Assembly: GCF_014196055.1 (NCBI RefSeq)
Contig: NZ_JACICY010000001.1
Span: 1 to 64,000 of the forward strand
From: Novosphingobium hassiacum
Lineage (GTDB): Bacteria; Pseudomonadota; Alphaproteobacteria; Sphingomonadales; Sphingomonadaceae
Length of the DNA: 64,000 nt
Reading direction: 5' to 3'
Positions 25,105 to 33,009 of the stretch are shown here, piece by piece. Within the stretch, counting starts at the first letter, position 1; the number at the start of each line of letters is the position of its first letter. The notes under the pieces are model-generated. The model worked only from the letters and a program-made list of their open reading frames with translations, was not told the DNA's origin and ran no database searches. The position numbers were made by a program, and so were the translations under genes.

Positions 25105-25130
25105 AACGAGGCGAAACACGTGCGGGTCCC
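25105..25130 (-). promoter_or_regulatory. Possible EcfG-type promoter (one mismatch) for DUF2383 gene
   Basis: On the minus strand GGGAC (25130-25126), then 17 bases, then CGTT (25108-25105). The -10 is perfect and the -35 differs at one base from GGAAC. It ends 33 bases before the ATG at 25071. Confidence 0.35.
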
Positions 25131-25171
25131 GCGCTAACTGACATTTGTCACTGTCCGCCGCTGGTCTGAGA

Positions 25172-26185
25172 CTATCGCGCGATAATCCGCTGGTACAATG
25201 CAAGGTAGTCATCCGCCATACGGTCGACGCTGAAGCGATCGGCCACTCTGGAAGTGATGCTGCGACGATCGAGACTGCCAGCCCGTGCGACGGCGTCGCG
25301 CGCCTCATCGCCGTTCTCGACCAGAAATCCGGTCCGACCGTGCTCGATGATCTCGGGCATCGAACCGCGCCGGGTTGCGATCACAGGGGTACCGCAAGCC
25401 ATCGCCTCGACAACCGAAAGCCCGAACGGTTCGTCAAAATTGATGAGGTGAAGCAAAGCCTTGGCCTGCTGCAACGCCGCCACCCGCTCGGCACCGCCGA
25501 CGGGACCGTGATAGATGACGCGGTCCCCATCGCAGTGGGGCAAAACTGCTCGCGCGTGATACTCCTCATCCTGCACGATACCGTAGATATGGAGCCGTCG
25601 CCCGGCGGCCTTGGCGCAGGCTATCGCTTCTGCCGTGCCCTTGTCCGGGTGGATGCGGCCGAAGTAGAGCAGGTCTTCGCTGCCAACGGGATCGCATGGA
25701 AAATCGTCGAGCGGGATACCGTGATGGATGGTGGCAGCATATTTGAGCGCGGGGTGACGGTCGGCGTCACTGATCGACACGAAATTCACGCGGTTTTCGA
25801 AGGGCTTGTACATCGGCAGGATGCGTTCGGACGAAAAGCCGTGGATTGTGGTCACCATCGCAGTATCGATCAGTGGCGCAAAGGCATGGGCAGGGAAATC
25901 GGCTTGATTGTGGATCAGATCAAAGCTCGAAGCCTGCTCAAAGATGTGTGCCAAATGCCTGTATTCCCATACTTTTGCGTCTATGAACGGGTCTTCCGCA
26001 TAGCCTGCGGGCACGACCCCATCGAGCTTGGCAGTGGTCTCGCTGTCAAGCGTGGCGAACAGGGTCACGTCGATACCCTTTGCGACAAGGGCTTCGGTCA
26101 GCATGCTGGTGACGAGCTCCCACGGTCCATAATGGCGCGGCGGCGTGCGCCAGGCGATCGGCGCTAACATCGCTATGCGCATCAA
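25172..26185 (-). CDS. Glycosyltransferase family 4 protein
   Basis: A 337-residue GT-B enzyme. The N-terminal domain begins MMRIAMLAPIAWRTPPRHYG with the glycine-type acceptor loop (YGPWE). The donor-binding C-domain has LYFGRIHPDKGTAEAI and the E-x7-E motif in EPFGLSVVEAMACGTPVIA, followed by GSMPEII and TGFLV. No membrane segments are present. The start ATG overlaps the GH13 stop (ATGA), so the pair is translationally coupled. Together they probably build or trim a glucose-containing oligosaccharide; the acceptor is unknown. Confidence 0.9.
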   Translation of the reverse strand: MMRIAMLAPIAWRTPPRHYGPWELVTSMLTEALVAKGIDVTLFATLDSETTAKLDGVVPAGYAEDPFIDAKVWEYRHLAHIFEQASSFDLIHNQADFPAHAFAPLIDTAMVTTIHGFSSERILPMYKPFENRVNFVSISDADRHPALKYAATIHHGIPLDDFPCDPVGSEDLLYFGRIHPDKGTAEAIACAKAAGRRLHIYGIVQDEEYHARAVLPHCDGDRVIYHGPVGGAERVAALQQAKALLHLINFDEPFGLSVVEAMACGTPVIATRRGSMPEIIEHGRTGFLVENGDEARDAVARAGSLDRRSITSRVADRFSVDRMADDYLALYQRIIAR

Positions 26186-27777
26186 TAATTTAGCCTTTGC
26201 AGAATGACACCTTCGTTGGGTGCGAGCGTATTGCTGAACATGGAAGCTCCCGTTGTGGCGAGGAGCAGGGTTGTTGCACCGTAATCCGGAATATTCTGCA
26301 CTTCGGCTCCCAAATTAAGCGCGATTACCAGTCTATCTTTTTGATATCGCTCGTAGATCAGAACATCGCCCGCCGCGTGAAGCAACGCGAAGCTGCCCAG
26401 CGACAGCGCCTCGTGTTCGCGTCGAAGTTTGAGCAGGGCGCGATACAATTCCAGCATCGACGCCGGATCGCCTTGCTGCGCTGCGACGTTTCGCATTCCC
26501 CAATCTCCATGCAACGGCAGCCATGGCTCGGCCGCGCTAAAGCCTGCAAATCTACAGGAATCCCAAGCCATTGGGGTGCGCGAAGGGTCGCGGCCGAGGC
26601 CGAGGCCGGGCTGGCGCAGGTCCTGCGGATCGCGAACGCGGTCTGGCGGGATATCGACTTTGCCGATGCCCAGCTCATCGCCTTGGTAAAGTGTTGGCGT
26701 TCCACGCAAAGTCAGCAGGAGCATCGCCGCAACACGCGCCTGCGTCTCGCCCAGACGTCCCGCGATACGGGGGGCGTCGTGGCTGCCGATTACCCAATTG
26801 GGCCAACCACTTGGCGGTAGCGCGGCCTCATATTCGGTGATCATTTTTCCCAAGGCCTCAGCATTCCAGGGTGCGTCAAGGAGCTGGAAGTTGAAGGGGA
26901 GGTGGACGCCGGGGCTGGCTTCGGTGCCGTAGTAGGTCATCAGTTGGGGGACCGGAAGGCAGATCTCGCCGACTAGCAGACGTTCCCCGTAACCATCTGC
27001 AAGAGCGCGGAAATCTGCGCTGAGTTGATGGATTTCGGGCTGGTCTGCGGAGTGCTTTTGAAAAACCTTGAGCTTCTCCCCCTGCGTCGAAATCCAATCC
27101 GGATTGAGCGGGTTATCGGGGTAGTTTTCCGCTTTGAAACAATGCCATAGGACGTCGATGCGGAAGCCATCGACGCCGCGATCGAACCAGAATTTGAGGA
27201 CGTTGGTCATTGCTTCGCGCACTTGCGGATTGCGCCAGTTGAGGTCGGCCTGCTCTTTTAAAAAAGCGTGGAGATAGAACTGGTTGGTGGTCGGATCGAA
27301 CTCCCAGGATGAGCCGCCCATGTCGCTAGTCCAGTTGTTCGGCGGTCCGCCATCGGGCGCGGCATTGGCCCAAATGTACCAGTCGCGCTTGGGATTATCG
27401 CGCGAGGAGCGGCTTTCGCGGAACCAGGGATGCTCGATCGATGTGTGGTTCGGCACGAAATCGAGCAGGACTTTCAAACCCTTGGCATGCGCATCAGCCA
27501 AAAGCGCATCGAACGCCGCGAGCTCGCCGAACATCGGGTCGATGTCGCAATAGTCCGCTACGTCGTAGCCGAAGTCGGCCATGGGCGAGGGATATATTGG
27601 CGAGAGCCAGACGGCATCGACGCCGAGAGAAGCGATGTAATCCAAGCGCTTACGAACACCTTCGAGGTCACCGACGCCGTCACCGTTGCTGTCCTGGAAC
27701 GAGCGCGGATAGACCTGATAGATGACCCCGCTTTCCCACCAGGTGCAGGTTTTCGCTGTTTTTGTTGAGGATTCCAT
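26182..27777 (-). CDS. GH13 alpha-glucosidase / alpha-amylase-family hydrolase
   Basis: A 531-residue cytoplasmic GH13 enzyme. Conserved regions appear in order: GVDAVWLSPIYPSPMADFGY, DFVPNHTS (region I), GFRIDVLWHCFK with the nucleophile Asp (region II), LLVGEI with the acid Glu (region III) and IGSHDAPR (region IV; Ser replaces the usual Asn). It resembles oligo-1,6-glucosidase/sucrose-isomerase-type members (GVIYQVYPRSFQDSNGDGVG). The ATG at 27777 is chosen over a much longer open frame whose extra 189 residues are low-complexity shadow sequence of the gene upstream. Confidence 0.9.
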   Translation of the reverse strand: MESSTKTAKTCTWWESGVIYQVYPRSFQDSNGDGVGDLEGVRKRLDYIASLGVDAVWLSPIYPSPMADFGYDVADYCDIDPMFGELAAFDALLADAHAKGLKVLLDFVPNHTSIEHPWFRESRSSRDNPKRDWYIWANAAPDGGPPNNWTSDMGGSSWEFDPTTNQFYLHAFLKEQADLNWRNPQVREAMTNVLKFWFDRGVDGFRIDVLWHCFKAENYPDNPLNPDWISTQGEKLKVFQKHSADQPEIHQLSADFRALADGYGERLLVGEICLPVPQLMTYYGTEASPGVHLPFNFQLLDAPWNAEALGKMITEYEAALPPSGWPNWVIGSHDAPRIAGRLGETQARVAAMLLLTLRGTPTLYQGDELGIGKVDIPPDRVRDPQDLRQPGLGLGRDPSRTPMAWDSCRFAGFSAAEPWLPLHGDWGMRNVAAQQGDPASMLELYRALLKLRREHEALSLGSFALLHAAGDVLIYERYQKDRLVIALNLGAEVQNIPDYGATTLLLATTGASMFSNTLAPNEGVILQRLNY

Positions 27778-27821
27778 GGCTCCAAGAACGCTCGGATCAC
27801 CAAAAGGTTGTCGCGAGGCTA

Positions 27822-27874
27822 CTGGGGGTTCTGTGGGTGTATTGTAGGGGTGCTGTAGGGGTACTGCCGGGGTC
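27822..27874. repeat. 11-bp imperfect tandem repeat
   Basis: Four consecutive 11-base units (27831-27841, 27842-27852, 27853-27863, 27864-27874) with consensus CTGTAGGGGTA, preceded by a 9-base partial unit. They lie 45 bases upstream of the GH13 start. A period near one helical turn would place each unit on the same DNA face. Purpose unknown. Confidence 0.6.
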
Positions 27875-27889
27875 TGCACGCATGTCGGG

Positions 27890-28396
27890 CTAGGCATCGT
27901 GCCACTTTGCGAGGGCTCGGTCGTATTCGGCCTGCAATTCTTCCAATTGGCGCTGTGCATCGTCGAGCGCTCTGACATGCGCCTGCTCCATGACGCGGCG
28001 TTCGCGGGCCAGTTCTGCCTCCTTGCGACGCAGCGCGGCGGCTTCGTCGGCTTGCTCACTTTCGAGCGCGTCAAGCGCAGCGCGTGCCTTGCGTACCGCG
28101 TCATTCTTTGGCCGCGGTGGCTTTGGCGCGCGAGGTTGTTTTTTTGGGGCTGGCTCCTCGGGGGGGAGCGCGTCGAGGTGATCCTTGGCGCTGCCCCGGG
28201 CGCGGCGAAAAACTTCGCCGGGTGTTTCCGCAAGGCGCTTGAACAGGTCGCGATCATCGACCTGTTCGGCGACGCCGCGGGCGAAAAGGTCCTTGTCTGT
28301 GCCCCACGCGTCGAGCGCGGCCTTGCGGCTCGGCGCTGCGACATAGGCGTCGTGGAAGCCGATGGCGGTGCGGAACAGTTTGAGGGCGCGGGGCAT
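27890..28396 (-). CDS. Coiled-coil protein of unknown function
   Basis: A 168-residue hydrophilic protein. The first about 75 residues look like a small helical domain (LFRTAIGFHDAYVAAPSRKA), followed by a Pro/Lys linker (PAPKKQPRAPKPPRPK) and a highly charged C-terminal coiled coil rich in Glu, Arg and Ala (about residues 95-168). No signal peptide or enzyme motif is present. The gene has a near-perfect EcfG-type promoter directly before its ATG and lies upstream of GH13/GT4 on the same strand, so it may head that transcription unit. Confidence 0.6.
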   Translation of the reverse strand: MPRALKLFRTAIGFHDAYVAAPSRKAALDAWGTDKDLFARGVAEQVDDRDLFKRLAETPGEVFRRARGSAKDHLDALPPEEPAPKKQPRAPKPPRPKNDAVRKARAALDALESEQADEAAALRRKEAELARERRVMEQAHVRALDDAQRQLEELQAEYDRALAKWHDA

Positions 28397-28406
28397 GGTG
28401 CCGAAG

Positions 28407-28432
28407 AACGCGAGGCAGTGCGCCCCAGTTCC
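28407..28432 (-). promoter_or_regulatory. EcfG-type promoter, exact match, almost no leader
   Basis: On the minus strand GGAAC (28432-28428), 17 bases, CGTT (28410-28407). It is a complete match to the consensus. The next ATG (28396) is only 10 bases beyond CGTT, so a transcript from it would be leaderless or nearly so. Confidence 0.55.
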
Positions 28433-28435
28433 GCG

Positions 28436-29593
28436 TCAGTAGCTTCGGGGCAACCCCAGCACGTGTTCGGCGACGTAGCTGAGGATCAGGTTGGTGCTGA
28501 TCGGGGCGACGGTATAGAGCCGGGCTTCGCGGAACTTGCGCTCGACGTCGTACTCCTCGGCAAAACCGAAGCCGCCGAAGGTCTGGACGCACATGTCGGC
28601 AGCGGCCCAACTGGCTTCGCTGGCAAGCAACTTGGCGATGTTGGCCTCCTCACCCGGATTGCCGCCCTGATCGTAGACTTGCGCGGCGTGGTGGACCATC
28701 AGTTCGGCGGCGCGCATCTGCGCATAGCAGCGCGCGATCGGGAACTGCACGCCCTGGTTCTGGCCGATTGGGCGGGCGAAGACGGTGCGGTCCCTGGCAT
28801 AGGCGCTGGCCTTTTCGATGAACCACTTGGCATCGCCGATGCATTCGGCCGCGATCAGGATGCGTTCGGCATTCATGCCCGACAGGATGTAGCGGAAGCC
28901 CTTCCCTTCCTCGCCGATCAGGCTGGAGGCGGGGATGCGCAAGTCGTCGAAGAATACCTCGGTGGTCGAGTGGTTCATCATCGTGCGGATCGGCTTGATG
29001 GTGAGGCCCTGCCCAAGCGCCTGCCGCAGGTCGAGCAGGAAGATCGACAGGCCCTCGGTCTTGGCTGTGACCTGGTCGCGCGGAGTGGTGCGCGCGAGCA
29101 GCAGCATGAGGTCGGAATGTTCGACGCGGCTGGTCCAGATCTTCTGGCCGTTGACCACGTAATGATCGCCATCGCGGACCGCCACGGTGCGCAAACTGAG
29201 CGTGTCGGTGCCGCTGGTCGGTTCGGACACGCCGAACGCCTGGAGGCGCAAAGTTCCGTTGGCGATGCCGGGGAGATACTGCGCCTTCTGTTCGGGCGAA
29301 CCGTAGCGCAGTAGCGTGTTCATGATGTACATTTGCGCGTGGGCGCTGGCGCCGTTGCAGCCCGAGGACTGTATTTCCTCCATGATCACGGCGGCGGCAT
29401 CAAGCGAGAGGCCGGAGCCGCCGAATTCTTCGGGGATCAACGCAGCGAGGAAGCCGGCCTTGGTCAGGGCATCGACGAATTCACCGGGATAAGCCCGCTC
29501 GCGATCTTTCTCGCGCCAGTATTCGCCGGGAAATTCAGCGCAGAGCGCCTGAACCGCGCGGCGGATTTCGAGGAGTTCGCCGGATTCGCCCAT
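28436..29593 (-). CDS. Acyl-CoA dehydrogenase
   Basis: A 385-residue flavoenzyme that inserts a trans-2,3 double bond into an acyl-CoA. Signatures: the FAD/substrate segment LQAFGVSEPTSGTDTLSL, the strand HYVVNGQKIWTSRVEHSD, and the C-terminal VQTFGGFGFAEEYDVERKFREARLY with TNLILSY. A putative catalytic acidic residue falls in the usual C-terminal region, but the exact position cannot be assigned by eye. It follows the thiolase stop by four bases, closing a three-gene operon of CoA-ester metabolism. Confidence 0.92.
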   Translation of the reverse strand: MGESGELLEIRRAVQALCAEFPGEYWREKDRERAYPGEFVDALTKAGFLAALIPEEFGGSGLSLDAAAVIMEEIQSSGCNGASAHAQMYIMNTLLRYGSPEQKAQYLPGIANGTLRLQAFGVSEPTSGTDTLSLRTVAVRDGDHYVVNGQKIWTSRVEHSDLMLLLARTTPRDQVTAKTEGLSIFLLDLRQALGQGLTIKPIRTMMNHSTTEVFFDDLRIPASSLIGEEGKGFRYILSGMNAERILIAAECIGDAKWFIEKASAYARDRTVFARPIGQNQGVQFPIARCYAQMRAAELMVHHAAQVYDQGGNPGEEANIAKLLASEASWAAADMCVQTFGGFGFAEEYDVERKFREARLYTVAPISTNLILSYVAEHVLGLPRSY

Positions 29594-29597
29594 GCGG

Positions 29598-30812
29598 TCA
29601 GTTGGCCGTTTCGAACACGGCGGCGATGCCCTGTCCGCCGCCGATGCACATCGTTTCGAGGCCGTACTTGACGTCGCGGCGCTGCATTTCGCGCGTCAGG
29701 TTGGCGAGAATGCGGCCACCTGTCGCGCCGATCGGGTGGCCGAGAGAGATGCCCGAGCCATTGACGTTGAGGATTTCGTGGCGGCTGTCATCGTCCGACC
29801 AGCCGAGGCCTTTGAGGCAGGCAAGGACTTGCGGAGCGAAGGCTTCATTGAGTTCGATCAGGCCGATATCGTTCCACGAAAGGCCGTTGCGGGCAAACAG
29901 GCGCTCGGTCGCGGGGACCGGGCCGAAGCCCATGCGGCTGGGATCGCAGCCAGCGGCCGCCCAAGAATGGAACCACGCGATCGGTTCGAGGCCGAGTTCA
30001 TCGAGCTTGTCTTCGGCGACGACGAGGCAGGCGGCGGCAGCGTCGTTCTGCTGGCTGGCGTTGCCGGCGGTGATGACGCCGCCTTCGAGCGGGCGCAGTT
30101 TGCCTAGCGATTCCGGCGTAGCGTCGGCGCGATAGCCTTCGTCGTGGGCGAACACGAGCGGGTCACCCTTTTTCTGAGGGATTGCGACGGGCACGAGTTC
30201 ATCGTCGAACAGGCCGCTGTTCCACGCGGCCGCAGCGCGCTGGTGGCTGCGGGCAGCATAGGCATCGCAGGCTTCGCGGCTGATGTTCCAGTTCTTCGCG
30301 AGGTTTTCAGCGGTTTCGATCATGCCCGAGATCACACCGTAGCGCTCGATCGGCTGGCTCATCTCGCGGCCACGGGTCAGGCGGTCGTGGAGGGTCAGGC
30401 TACCCGCGCGGACGCCCTTGCGGACATCGGTGGTGTAGTGTTCGACATTGGACATGGATTCGCAGCCGCCTGCGACGACGACGTCGGACACGCCGGTCTG
30501 AACCATCATAGCGGCGTTGACGACCGACTGGAGGCCCGAGCCGCAGCGGCGATCGAGCTGATAACCGGGGACGCCTTCGGGAAGCCCTGCGAGCAACCAC
30601 GACCAGTGCGCAATGCACGGTGCCTCGCCGCTGCCGTAGCCTTGGGCGAAGATCACGTCATCGACGCGGGTCGGATCTATTTTTGTGCGATCCATCAGCG
30701 CCTTGAGGATCGTTCCTCCGAGCTGGCCTGCGGTCAGGGGTGCAAGGCTGCCGCCGAACTTGCCCACCGCAGTGCGGATCGGTGCGACGATGGCGGCGCG
30801 GCGGAGAGTCAT
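29598..30812 (-). CDS. Acetyl-CoA C-acyltransferase (thiolase)
   Basis: A 404-residue thiolase. The nucleophilic Cys is in YQLDRRCGSGLQS (about residue 89), the His in GHPIGATGGRI and the second Cys in MCIGGGQG; the NEAFA motif (LIELNEAFAP) is present. The start ATG at 30812 overlaps the CoA-transferase stop (ATGA). Given its partners, it more likely cleaves or condenses a special acyl-CoA than acting in general beta-oxidation. Confidence 0.93.
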   Translation of the reverse strand: MTLRRAAIVAPIRTAVGKFGGSLAPLTAGQLGGTILKALMDRTKIDPTRVDDVIFAQGYGSGEAPCIAHWSWLLAGLPEGVPGYQLDRRCGSGLQSVVNAAMMVQTGVSDVVVAGGCESMSNVEHYTTDVRKGVRAGSLTLHDRLTRGREMSQPIERYGVISGMIETAENLAKNWNISREACDAYAARSHQRAAAAWNSGLFDDELVPVAIPQKKGDPLVFAHDEGYRADATPESLGKLRPLEGGVITAGNASQQNDAAAACLVVAEDKLDELGLEPIAWFHSWAAAGCDPSRMGFGPVPATERLFARNGLSWNDIGLIELNEAFAPQVLACLKGLGWSDDDSRHEILNVNGSGISLGHPIGATGGRILANLTREMQRRDVKYGLETMCIGGGQGIAAVFETAN

Positions 30813-32011
30813 GGGCTGGTTCCTGCGATTCCGGCGTCGATCAGGCGCGCGATGGTGCCTGACGACAGGTTGAGATAATCCGCCAGCACCGCTTCGGTAT
30901 GCTGTCCATTTCGAGGGGCCGGCTGCGAAGGCTGCCGATCCAGTTGCGGTATCGACCCGAACGCGCCTGCTGCGGGGTATGCGAAGCCGCTGGGGTTGGC
31001 AGTCGACGGGCTGAATATTGGATTGTTGCTGACGAGGCGCGGATCGTGTGCGGCGTCGAGCATGGTGCGGTAGGCGCTGTGGACGATGCCGGCGGCGTCG
31101 AAGGCTGCGGCAAGGTCGGCTTGGTCGCGCGCGGCGATGGCGGCTTCGAACAGGGGGTAGAGCGCGTCGCGGTGGGTGAAGCGCAGGCCGTCGTCTCGGG
31201 CGAAGGAGACGCCGCGCTGGGCCTCGACGGTTGCGATGGCATCGGAAAGGTTCAGCGTGGCGACGAGTTTGGCCCATTGGCGCGGGGTGACGACGACTAC
31301 CATCGTACGCTGGCCGTCGCGGGTGACGAAATCACGCCCGAACAGCCCGTAGATGGCGTTGCCGAGGCGCGGTCGATTTTCGCCGTTGTAGAGCACTTCG
31401 GCGATGCCTCCGAGGTTGGCGACGGTGCCGATCGCGACATCTGACAGGGGTATGCGGACTTCGGCACCCTCTCCCGTGGCGGTGCGGCGCTGGATCGCTG
31501 CGAGCAGCGCGAAAGCGGCATAGGCGCCCGACAACAGGTCCCATGCGGGCAGGACATGATTGACGGGTTCAGGCCCCTCACCCGTCATCATCGGGTAGCC
31601 GACCGCGTTGTTGACGGTGTAATCGAGTGCGGGAGAGCCGTCTGCCCAACCCATGACGCGGACCGTGACCAGATCGGCGCGGCCCTGCGCAAGGGTTTCG
31701 TGCGAGAGGAATCCTTCGGCGGGGAAGTTGGTGATCAGCTGGCCGGTGGCGCGGATGAGGTCGACAAGGATCTCTCGGCCCTCGCCCCGGCTCAGGTCGA
31801 GCGCGACAGACTTTTTGGCGCGGTTGAGGTTTTCCCAGTAGAGCGAGTTGTTCTCAGCGGTGACCGGCCAGCGGCGGTAATCCGGGCCGCCGCCGATCTG
31901 ATCGACGCGGATGACCTCGGCGCCGAACTGCGCGCAGTAAAGCCCGGCGGACGGCGAGGCGACGAACGACGAGGCTTCGATCACAGCGAGGCCGGAGAGC
32001 ATGGAGTACAT
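30809..32011 (-). CDS. CaiB/BaiF-type CoA-transferase, 2-methylfumaryl-CoA isomerase-like
   Basis: A 400-residue family III CoA-transferase. The N-terminus (MLSGLAVIEASSFVASPSAG) and GAEVIRVDQIGGGPDYRRWP resemble the branch that includes mesaconyl-CoA C1-C4 transferase rather than the usual formyl- or carnitine-CoA enzymes. KKSVALDLSRGEGREI is the general family segment. The usual catalytic Asp region reads HVLPAWDLLSGAYAA. First gene of an operon with thiolase and acyl-CoA dehydrogenase. The precise acyl group is unknown. Confidence 0.85.
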   Translation of the reverse strand: MYSMLSGLAVIEASSFVASPSAGLYCAQFGAEVIRVDQIGGGPDYRRWPVTAENNSLYWENLNRAKKSVALDLSRGEGREILVDLIRATGQLITNFPAEGFLSHETLAQGRADLVTVRVMGWADGSPALDYTVNNAVGYPMMTGEGPEPVNHVLPAWDLLSGAYAAFALLAAIQRRTATGEGAEVRIPLSDVAIGTVANLGGIAEVLYNGENRPRLGNAIYGLFGRDFVTRDGQRTMVVVVTPRQWAKLVATLNLSDAIATVEAQRGVSFARDDGLRFTHRDALYPLFEAAIAARDQADLAAAFDAAGIVHSAYRTMLDAAHDPRLVSNNPIFSPSTANPSGFAYPAAGAFGSIPQLDRQPSQPAPRNGQHTEAVLADYLNLSSGTIARLIDAGIAGTSP

Positions 32012-32075
32012 GCCATAGTGATGCGGGGCTTAATCGCGCGAATCAAGTCTCGTGGCGGCGTTTCGTTCGCGCCGC

Positions 32076-32161
32076 TCGTCGTTGCGAGCGCAGCGAAGCA
32101 ATCCAGAGGGTCGCGCGTTTGGCTCTGGGTTGCTTCGTCGCTGTGCTCCTCGCAATGACGA
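32076..32161. repeat. Imperfect inverted repeat (REP-like element)
   Basis: Left arm 32076-32106 (starts TCGTCGTTGCGAG) and right arm 32123-32161 (ends CTCGCAATGACGA) are near reverse complements, with the core GCAGCGAAGCAATCCAGA mirrored as TCTGGGTTGCTTCG. The element lies between the starts/stops of the CoA-transferase and Crp-type genes. Short palindromes of this sort are dispersed in sphingomonad chromosomes. Confidence 0.7.
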
Positions 32162-32182
32162 ATTATGGCTCGGGCGCCAGAT

Positions 32183-32902
32183 CTAACGCGGGCGTTTGTC
32201 GAGGTAGAGGTAGGCGGGGTCGAAGTCTGCGAAATCGCGGAGGCGCTGGATGTCGTGGATTACCAGATCGCCGCGGGTAAAGCTGGCGAGGCCCGCCTCG
32301 CGCAGTTCCTTGAGCACGCGGTTGGTGTGGACCACGGTCAGGCCGAGGCATTCGCCGAGTTCGGCCTGGGTCATCGGCAGCTTGAGCGTGTGGCCGATGT
32401 TCTTGTGGACGACTTCCTCACGCGCATGGAGCTCGCAGAACAGGTGCGCGGCGCGGACCGCTCCGCTGCGCTGGCCGAGCGACAGTTCCCACTCGCGGTG
32501 CATCGCGGCGTCCATATTGGTGGTCATCCACAGCAGACGCATCAGGTGCGGGTGGTCTTCGGTCAGCTTGATCAGGCGATCGTGAGGCGCAAAGGCGACA
32601 CGGGACGCGCCGAGCGACATGACGTCGTGATCGAGCCGCTTGAGTGTGAAGCCGTGAAGGTCGAGGAAATCGCCGGGTACGTGCAGCGCGGTGATCTGGC
32701 GCTGACCGTTGCGCAAGTTCTTGCAACGGCACATCATCCCGTTGAGCAGGAGGATCGAGCGTTCGAGCGGCTCGCCGCGACGGACGATCCTGACGCGCGC
32801 AGGGTAGTCCTGCGTACTGGTTAGGACGCCGCGCAGGGCGGCTTCCTCTTCTTCCGACACGTCGTCGCGCAGCCGCAGGCGCAGGAGCAGCGTTTCGATC
32901 AT
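32183..32902 (-). CDS. Crp/Fnr-family transcriptional regulator
   Basis: A 239-residue regulator. Residues 20-120 form the cyclic-nucleotide-type beta-roll (GEPLERSILLLNGMMCRC, ITALHVPGDFLDLHGF). The C-terminal HTH reads MTQAELGECLGLTVVHTNRVL. No cysteine cluster for an iron-sulfur site is apparent, although MMCRCKN has two cysteines. ATG at 32902 is preferred to the in-frame GTG at 32914. A consensus EcfG-type promoter lies about 70-90 bases upstream, suggesting it is a second-tier regulator of the stress response. Confidence 0.88.
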   Translation of the reverse strand: MIETLLLRLRLRDDVSEEEEAALRGVLTSTQDYPARVRIVRRGEPLERSILLLNGMMCRCKNLRNGQRQITALHVPGDFLDLHGFTLKRLDHDVMSLGASRVAFAPHDRLIKLTEDHPHLMRLLWMTTNMDAAMHREWELSLGQRSGAVRAAHLFCELHAREEVVHKNIGHTLKLPMTQAELGECLGLTVVHTNRVLKELREAGLASFTRGDLVIHDIQRLRDFADFDPAYLYLDKRPR

Positions 32903-32968
32903 GGCAAAAGCCACGTATGGTCGATGGTAATCGTGAAAAACTGCATGGGCGCCCCAATTCGCCTAACG

Positions 32969-32993
32969 AACGTCGAATGGGGGCGCGTGTTCC
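32969..32993 (-). promoter_or_regulatory. EcfG-type promoter for the Crp/Fnr-type regulator
   Basis: On the minus strand GGAAC (32993-32989), 16 bases, CGTT (32972-32969). Exact consensus. It lies in the gap after the Glf-fusion stop and 67 bases before the regulator's ATG. Confidence 0.6.
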
Positions 32994-33009
32994 CGAGAAG
33001 GGCGTAAGG

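Noticed and set aside
27778-28344. A 189-codon N-terminal extension of the GH13 enzyme
   Set aside because: The extra residues are Arg/Ser/Thr-rich, lie out of phase over the coiled-coil gene and the tandem repeat, and the enzyme's natural start is at 27777.
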